Assembly: GCA_964397655.1 (NCBI GenBank) | Contig: CAYNKA010000016.1 | Location: 16,211-80,210, forward strand | Source: CAYNKA01 sp964397655 | Lineage (GTDB): Bacteria; Spirochaetota; Spirochaetia; DTKZ01 | Direction of reading: 5' to 3' | DNA length: 64,000 bases | Part shown: in pieces, positions 58,854-64,000 of the stretch | Layout of the letters: every line of letters begins with the position of its first letter | How positions within the stretch are numbered: the stretch's first letter is position 1 | Position numbers and translations under genes: made by a program | The notes under the pieces: generated by a model | Databases searched by the model: none | Seen by the model: the letters and a program-made list of their open reading frames with translations, nothing else | Told to the model about the DNA's origin: nothing

Positions 58854-60916
58854 GTTTCCTTCCTCCTCCGAAGAAGCACGCGGACGCCCATGAACGCGAA
58901 CAGGCCGGGGACGAGAACCAGGGCTATCGATCCCGTGAGGACAACCTGCCGTTCGGAGAGGACGATCGGATGATGGCCGGGTTCGCGGAGCGCGAGGCCT
59001 ATTTTCTCCTCCGAATTCGCGAGCCAGGCGAGGGCATCGAGGAAGAATTCCTCGTTTCCGGCGAAGGAAAGGTAGGCGTCGGTCGCGAAGTCGGAATCTC
59101 CGACCACGACGATCCTGCCGTCGAATTTCGGGTCCTCGGCCCTGAGCCTGGCCGCGGCGGCGAGCACGAGAGGTCCGGCCTTGTCGGTCGCGGGATCGAA
59201 GACCGGCTTTTCCGCGGACAGCGACGCCCGGTCGGTCTCCGCCCACGCCTTGTTCGATGAAAGCGCCAGCGGCGAGAGGTCGATCCTGCCGTTCTCCCTC
59301 GGATCGAGGGAGAGGGACCTGGCGACGGGAAACATGGCGACGCGGTCGAGCGTCCGCGTGATCTCGTGCGAAGGGTAGCTGACCGCCCTGGGGAAGAGAG
59401 AATCTCCTCGGAAGAGCCTGCCGCCTTCGTCGACAACGGCGTCCTGGGAGAGCCCGATTCCGAGGGTCGAGAGATAGGGGGCGAACCCTCCGTCGTTGTA
59501 CGGATCCAGGAGGAGCAGAAGGGAGCCTCCGCGACGAAGATGGTCCCGGACGAGTCCGAGTTCCGGGTCCAGGAGGTCCTCCCTCGGACCCGCGACGACG
59601 AGGCACGCGGCGTCCTCGGGTATCGAAGGCGTCTTCTGGAGCGCCAACTCCTTGAACCTGTACCCCAGGGCCTCGAGCCTGAGGGAGAGGGCCCTGAGAC
59701 CCTTCGCCGGCGTCTTCTCCCCGTGGCCGGAAAGGAAGTACACGGCGGGACTGCGGGGATGAAGGAGTTTCAGGATGCCTCCCGTGAGCGCCTCTTCATC
59801 GTAGCCGGTCACCTTGAGGTCCCGGTCTCGATAGCGCAACACCAGGACGCCGTGGCTACCGATGCCGTATCTTTGGACCAGCGCAGGATTCCTCGAAGGC
59901 GAATGGAAGGCCGGATTCAGGCCGGGATATTCCGCCTTGTACATGCCGAGAAGGGTCTCGAGATCCGCGCGTCCCTCTTCGTCGTCCTCCATGAAGACCG
60001 TCACGTCGAGCGGGGAGCCGTCGAGTTCGGACAGGGTCTTCTTCGTGATCGGGGCGAGGCTGTGGATCTTCTTCTCCGTAAGGTCGAACCGGACGACGAG
60101 GCGGGACCCCAGGTCCTGTGCGACGAAGGCCGAGGCGAGCAACAGGAAACCGTGGAGGAGGACCACTGCCCCCCTTCTCGAAACGCCGACTCCCGTCAGC
60201 GCGAGAACGGCCAGGATGAAGGCCAGAAAGAAGACGACGTCGCCCGTATTGAGGACTCCCCGGAAGGCGTCGAGCAGCCTGTCGTGGAGGGAGAAGGCTC
60301 CGACGAAACCGGCGAAACCCGACGGGAGGTAACGGCCGATCCAGCCGAGGACCCAGAAGAGCAGGCTCGTTCCCATGGATGCGAGGGCGGCTATGATCTG
60401 GTTGTCCGTTACCGAGGAGAAGAAGAGTCCGATCGAGACGAGGAAGGCCCCGCCCAGGGCGAGGCCGAGCAGGGCGGAGAGGACCGGGCCCCAGTCGACG
60501 CGGCCCAGGGCGGAAGTGTAGACCGGGAGGACGAAGGTCGCGGCGACGCCCATGAAGAAGACGAGGAGGGCGGAAAGGAATTTCGCCGCGACGAGACCCT
60601 CCCCGGAGGAAGGGTAGCTGCGGAGGAGCTCCAGGGTCCCCGACCTGCGTTCTTCCGCCAGCAGCCGCATCGTGAGCAGGGGGACGAGAAGCACGATGAG
60701 CAGGACCATGTTCGAAAACAGGGGGGTGAACACCGCCTCGTTGACGCTCAGGACCATGCCCCGGGGGGCTTCCGCGCAGACCGAGCTGAAGTAGAGGAAG
60801 CCCCGGTAATAGAAAACGCCCGACAGAAGGGTGAAGACCGTGAGATAGACGAAGGCCGCCGGCGACCCGAAGAGCGAGCGAAAATCCTTTTTCAATACAG
60901 CCCAGAAAAAACCCAT
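58850..60916 (-). CDS. Fused GldF-type permease and GldG-type auxiliary protein
   Basis: A 688-residue protein. The first 235 residues are an ABC-2 permease (FLYFSSVCAEAPRGMVLSVNE, LTMRLLAEERRSGTLELLRSYP, six helices). After another helix a GldG-like domain begins (RFDLTEKKIHSLAPITKKTLSELDGSPLDVTVFM, VYFLSGHGEKTP, LLLLLDPYNDGG, VVVGDSDFATDAY), closed by a last helix near the C terminus. GldF and GldG are usually separate; fusions are known. Such systems occur widely outside gliding bacteria, and their substrate is not established. Confidence 0.9.
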   Translation of the reverse strand: MGFFWAVLKKDFRSLFGSPAAFVYLTVFTLLSGVFYYRGFLYFSSVCAEAPRGMVLSVNEAVFTPLFSNMVLLIVLLVPLLTMRLLAEERRSGTLELLRSYPSSGEGLVAAKFLSALLVFFMGVAATFVLPVYTSALGRVDWGPVLSALLGLALGGAFLVSIGLFFSSVTDNQIIAALASMGTSLLFWVLGWIGRYLPSGFAGFVGAFSLHDRLLDAFRGVLNTGDVVFFLAFILAVLALTGVGVSRRGAVVLLHGFLLLASAFVAQDLGSRLVVRFDLTEKKIHSLAPITKKTLSELDGSPLDVTVFMEDDEEGRADLETLLGMYKAEYPGLNPAFHSPSRNPALVQRYGIGSHGVLVLRYRDRDLKVTGYDEEALTGGILKLLHPRSPAVYFLSGHGEKTPAKGLRALSLRLEALGYRFKELALQKTPSIPEDAACLVVAGPREDLLDPELGLVRDHLRRGGSLLLLLDPYNDGGFAPYLSTLGIGLSQDAVVDEGGRLFRGDSLFPRAVSYPSHEITRTLDRVAMFPVARSLSLDPRENGRIDLSPLALSSNKAWAETDRASLSAEKPVFDPATDKAGPLVLAAAARLRAEDPKFDGRIVVVGDSDFATDAYLSFAGNEEFFLDALAWLANSEEKIGLALREPGHHPIVLSERQVVLTGSIALVLVPGLFAFMGVRVLLRRRKET

Positions 60917-60934
60917 CGATTCCCTCGTGATCGT

Positions 60935-61876
60935 TCAGACGTCCCGCCGGACGGCCAATTCCAGGAATATCTCTTCGATATCTACTTTCGCCGGAAGAAG
61001 TTCCAGGAGTTTCAAATCGTACGCAACGATCGTCGCGAGAAAGGCCCTCCGGGGATCTGCGTCGTTTTCGGTGAATGCGCGGATTTCCCAGCGATTCGGG
61101 GCCTTCCCCGCGCCGACGTCGACGCGAAGGATTCCCTGCAGGCCCCCGAACGCCGCGTCCACGCTCGCGCGAGGCCCCTCCACCGCGAGAGCCCATTCCG
61201 TGACGGGCTTGATGCGCCGCCCGAGGGCTTCCGTCGAGCCTTCCGCGACTACGCGCCCCTTCCTGAGGATCACCAGGCGGTCGCACACGGCCGAGGCGTC
61301 GCTCAGGATGTGGGTGGATAGGAGGATGGTTCTGTCCTGTTTCAGCAGTCTGATCAGGTTCCTGAACTCCACGATCTGGGCCGGGTCCAGACCGGTCGTC
61401 GGCTCGTCGAGGATGATGACCGATGGATCGTTGACGACCGCCTGGGCTATGCCGACGCGCTGCCTGAATCCTTTGGACAGTTTGCCTATCGTCCGTTTTT
61501 CGTGGCCGGCGAGGCCGCAGGTCTCGATCGCCTCGGCCACGGAGGACGACCTGCGCCGCTTCGGAACCCCTTTCGCCTCCGCCGCGAAATCCAAATACGC
61601 GGCGACCTTCATATCGAGGTAGAGCGGATTGTTCTCGGGCAGATAGCCTATCCGGCGCTTCACGGCGCGCGGGTCCTCGTCCAGGCGGATCCCGTCTATC
61701 CTTACCGTGCCGCCGGAGGGATCGAGCAGGCCCGTCAGGATGCGGATAGTCGTCGTCTTTCCCGCGCCGTTCGGACCGAGGAGCCCGACGACCTCGCCCG
61801 AAGGCGCCGTGAAGCTGACGTCGTGAAGAACAGCCGCCGCTCCGAAGCGGCGGCTGATTTTTTCCGCGCTGATCAT
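60935..61876 (-). CDS. GldA-type ABC transporter ATPase
   Basis: A 313-residue ATPase of the ABC-2 export type: Walker A GPNGAGKTTTIRIL, IGYLPENNPLYLDMKV, signature LSKGFRQRVGIAQAVV, Walker B VIILDEPTTGLDP and ILSTHILSDASAVCDRLVIL. It energises the GldF-GldG fusion 18 bases downstream. Its ATG follows the dctM stop with no gap (TAG then ATG) and no clear ribosome binding site, so it depends on translation of the TRAP gene. Confidence 0.93.
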   Translation of the reverse strand: MISAEKISRRFGAAAVLHDVSFTAPSGEVVGLLGPNGAGKTTTIRILTGLLDPSGGTVRIDGIRLDEDPRAVKRRIGYLPENNPLYLDMKVAAYLDFAAEAKGVPKRRRSSSVAEAIETCGLAGHEKRTIGKLSKGFRQRVGIAQAVVNDPSVIILDEPTTGLDPAQIVEFRNLIRLLKQDRTILLSTHILSDASAVCDRLVILRKGRVVAEGSTEALGRRIKPVTEWALAVEGPRASVDAAFGGLQGILRVDVGAGKAPNRWEIRAFTENDADPRRAFLATIVAYDLKLLELLPAKVDIEEIFLELAVRRDV

Positions 61877-63166
61877 CTATTGAACGAAGCCGAAGAGTTT
61901 CGGGAAGAACATGACGCCCGTGGGCCAATAGGAAACCAGAGCCACGACGACGAGATGGATGAGAAAGAAGGGCACGCAGGCCTTCGCCACTCGTTCCATG
62001 GAGATTTTCGCGATGTCGGCGGCGATGAAGAGGCAGAGCCCGACCGGGGGCGTTATGAGGCCGAGCGTGAGGTTGGTGATCATGAGCATGCCGAACTGGA
62101 TCTGACTCATCCCCACCGCGAGGGCGAGGGGCACGAGGGTGGGGGCGAGCATGATGATCGCGGCCCCGGGGTCCATGACGCAGCCCACCAGGAGCAGGAT
62201 GATGTTGATCAGGAAGATTACGAGAAACGCGTTGTTTCCGGAGATGGACAAGATCGCGTTCTTGACCAGGACGGGAACCTGATAGGTCGACAGCACCATG
62301 CCGAAGAGCCTGGCGGTCGCGAGGAGGAGGAATACCGCTCCGGTCATGAGCACGGCGTTGTACACGATTCTCGGGATGTCCTTGACCGTCATGGTCTTCA
62401 TGATGAAGAAGCTCGCGATGAATGCGTAGCCGACGGAGACGCCGGCGGCCTCGGTCGGGGTGAAGACTCCCGTGAGGATGCCTCCGAGCATGATGATCGG
62501 CATGACGAGAGCGACCACGGCTTGGGAGCAGATTTCCACTTTTTCCTTGAAAGTCAGATTCATGACGGTCACGGGAAAATTGCGTTTCCGTCCGATGATG
62601 TAAGTCACGACCATGTCCGATACGCCGAACAGGATGCCGATCGGGATTCCCGCGGCGAAGAGAGCGCCGATCGATTCGCCCATCGTCGCGCCGAAGATGA
62701 CCGCGAGTACGCTCGGCGGGATGATCGGGCCCTGGAGGGATGACGAGGCCGTGACGGCGCAGGTGAAGTCGGGGTCATAGCCCTGCTTCAGCATGGCGGG
62801 TATCAGGATTCCTCCGATTGCCGAGGTGTCCGCGGCCGCGGAACCGGTGATGCCGCCGAAGAACATGCTCGCGATGATGTTCGCGTAGGCGAGGGAGCCC
62901 TTGACGCGTCCGACGATGAGGTCCGAAAACTTGATCAGCCGATCGGTGATCTTCCCGTGATTCATGAATTCACCGGCGAGAATGAAGAAGGGGATCGCCA
63001 TGAGGGGGAAGGAATCGAGTCCGGTGAACATTCTCTGGGCGACGACCACGAGGGGAGAATCGATCGCGATGACCCCGACGAGCCCCGTCAAACCGAGGCT
63101 TACCCCGACCGGAACGCCGATGATCAGGGTGAATACGAACGTGAATACCGCTAAACCGAGTCCCAT
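61877..63166 (-). CDS. dctM: TRAP transporter large permease DctM (second system)
   Basis: A 429-residue permease: IPFFILAGEFMNHGKITDRLIKF, GGITGSAAADTSAIGGILIPAM, SSSLQGPIIPPSVLAVIFG and LGLITPPVGLCLF. It is clearly different in sequence from the forward DctM. AGAGGAG precedes ATG 63166, which lies inside the end of dctQ. Confidence 0.95.
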   Translation of the reverse strand: MGLGLAVFTFVFTLIIGVPVGVSLGLTGLVGVIAIDSPLVVVAQRMFTGLDSFPLMAIPFFILAGEFMNHGKITDRLIKFSDLIVGRVKGSLAYANIIASMFFGGITGSAAADTSAIGGILIPAMLKQGYDPDFTCAVTASSSLQGPIIPPSVLAVIFGATMGESIGALFAAGIPIGILFGVSDMVVTYIIGRKRNFPVTVMNLTFKEKVEICSQAVVALVMPIIMLGGILTGVFTPTEAAGVSVGYAFIASFFIMKTMTVKDIPRIVYNAVLMTGAVFLLLATARLFGMVLSTYQVPVLVKNAILSISGNNAFLVIFLINIILLLVGCVMDPGAAIIMLAPTLVPLALAVGMSQIQFGMLMITNLTLGLITPPVGLCLFIAADIAKISMERVAKACVPFFLIHLVVVALVSYWPTGVMFFPKLFGFVQ

Positions 63167-63678
63167 TCTTTATACTCCTCTTCTATTGCCGGGTCGTGCG
63201 CTATTTTCCGGAGAAGCCGATGGATCATCTCCAGGATGAAGTAGAAACCTCCGATGGGAACCGATATGTAGCCGATCCACATCGGCATGTTAATGCTCGG
63301 CGAGCGCTGGGAGGCGACGATCAGGGTCATGGTCACTCCGGGGATGAGGACGACCACCCAGAAAAGCAGGTTGAGGACATCCGCTAAAATGAGGACGTAG
63401 GGCGTGAATTTCCTCCAGATCATCTCCACCAGGCTTGAAAGACCTATGTGTTTTCCTCTCCGCATCGCGACGCCCATTGCGCCCATGGCGACCCAGACCA
63501 TGAGGTAGCGGGTGACTTCTTCCGACCAAGTGGGTGCCGCGTTCAGTAGGTAGCGCATGAAGACGGCATAGAGGACGAAAACGGTCATGAGAATCATGAG
63601 CAGATTCAAGAATGGTTTAAGGTATTTCTCATTGAAAATGAGGATACGGCCCAGGAAAAGGATGGCTTTTTTCAACAT
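63151..63678 (-). CDS. dctQ: TRAP transporter small permease DctQ (second system)
   Basis: A 175-residue four-helix protein with the signature PTWSEEVTRYLMVWVAMGAMGVAMRRGKHIGL. It overlaps dctM by 16 bases. Two hairpins separate it from the binding-protein gene upstream. Confidence 0.92.
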   Translation of the reverse strand: MLKKAILFLGRILIFNEKYLKPFLNLLMILMTVFVLYAVFMRYLLNAAPTWSEEVTRYLMVWVAMGAMGVAMRRGKHIGLSSLVEMIWRKFTPYVLILADVLNLLFWVVVLIPGVTMTLIVASQRSPSINMPMWIGYISVPIGGFYFILEMIHRLLRKIAHDPAIEEEYKEWDSV

Positions 63679-63716
63679 GAACCACCGTACCTTGTCTATT
63701 AACGTTCATTGTGTGC

Positions 63717-63755
63717 AAAAAGGGACGTCCGCCGGGAGTGAAGCCTCCGGCGGAC
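63717..63755 (-). terminator. Second hairpin between dctP and dctQ (second TRAP system)
   Basis: A 9-bp stem, GTCCGCCGG (63727-63735) with 63747-63755. On the minus strand it is followed by TCCCTTTTT. It lies 14 bases beyond the first terminator's T run. Confidence 0.7.
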
Positions 63756-63768
63756 GACTTCCTGCTCG

Positions 63769-63799
63769 AAAAAAAGGTTCCCCCGCGACGCGGGGGAAC
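63769..63799 (-). terminator. First terminator behind the second TRAP binding-protein gene
   Basis: A perfect 10-bp stem, GTTCCCCCGC (63777-63786) with 63790-63799 and a 3-base loop. On the minus strand it is followed after CC by seven Ts. Confidence 0.88.
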
Positions 63800-63818
63800 G
63801 CTCTCGATCCGAAGAATA

Positions 63819-64000
63819 TCAATACTGGAGAACTTGGCCGGCGCCCGCTGCGTCTCCGGAGGGAGCCGCGAGACCCTTCGTCGCGTCGGCTGCCGCCGCG
63901 AAGAAACCGTCGACCCATTTCGGATCGATCTGGGTCTTGATCCAATCGATGACGGGCTGCTGTGAAGCCTTCTGGAACTGCGCGATCTCCGCCGCGGTGG
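63819..64000 (-). CDS. Probable TRAP binding protein DctP, C-terminal fragment
   Basis: Only the last 60 codons lie in the window. The end reads QKASQQPVIDWIKTQIDPKWVDGFFAAAADATKG ... GAGQVLQY, then TGA at 63819-63821. The segment IDPKWVDGFFAAA matches the C-terminal helix of DctP-type binding proteins, and its position before dctQ and dctM supports this. The gene starts outside the window. Confidence 0.82.
   Translation of the reverse strand, partial: TAAEIAQFQKASQQPVIDWIKTQIDPKWVDGFFAAAADATKGLAAPSGDAAGAGQVLQY

Overview
The window is a dense, GC-rich bacterial chromosome segment of about 57 protein genes, with no rRNA, tRNA, CRISPR array, phage or insertion sequence that I can see. The gene content points to an anaerobic or fermentative Gram-negative heterotroph: a multi-subunit [FeFe] hydrogenase, a glycyl radical enzyme with its activase, a sulfatase of the cysteine type, and many binding-protein-dependent importers for organic acids. 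A relaxed lipobox on a Listeria-Bacteroides-repeat/beta-propeller lipoprotein, YesM/YesN-type regulation and Gld-type ABC genes would suit a spirochaete. That assignment is inference, not something the sequence proves.

Layout. 1-4980 is a Liv-type importer (livH end, a livM-livG fusion, livF) followed by a D-cysteine desulfhydrase-like PLP enzyme and dapF. recQ follows at 5075-6961. 7164-13804 holds an enolase-superfamily enzyme and a second complete Liv system (G, F, binding protein, H, M) with a DUF6282-like metal-dependent hydrolase inserted between the binding protein and livH. 13.8-19.7 kb is mixed: two unknown proteins, an RsgA GTPase carrying a C-terminal RNHCP zinc domain, a YfcE-like phosphodiesterase, a YeiH-type membrane protein and a PIN-domain toxin/antitoxin pair. 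19.8-25.2 kb holds a lipoprotein with seven 65-residue propeller blades, D-tartrate dehydratase and a chemoreceptor. 25.3-32.1 kb holds a DedA protein, a three-gene hydrogenase operon in which the NuoF-like subunit is fused to a GltD/NfnB-like module, and an RHH/RelE-like pair.

32.2-43.6 kb is a catabolic accessory region. A GntR regulator and a zinc alcohol dehydrogenase are followed by an EamA transporter, then a cassette of LacI regulator, sulfatase, DUF3604 metallo-protein, muconate-lactonizing-type enolase and a TctCBA importer. An 88-bp perfect direct repeat of the 3' end of the EamA gene flanks this cassette, and the downstream copy is a truncated gene remnant that still ends in a stop codon.

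43.7-51.7 kb is a sugar-type ABC importer with an esterase, facing a YesM/YesN two-component system and a metallo-beta-lactamase-fold protein. 51.9-64 kb has two TRAP importers. One runs forward. The other runs in reverse at the head of an apparent co-directional run: TRAP, then a Gld ABC system, then DUF4340, the glycyl radical enzyme and its activase.

Regulation is unusually legible. Palindromes overlap or adjoin the promoters of both toxin-antitoxin pairs, the hydrogenase operon, the GntR/dehydrogenase operon and the LacI gene. Hairpins separate the binding-protein gene from the permease genes in three different importers. Several genes have a -10 box so close to the start codon that leaderless or nearly leaderless mRNAs are likely.
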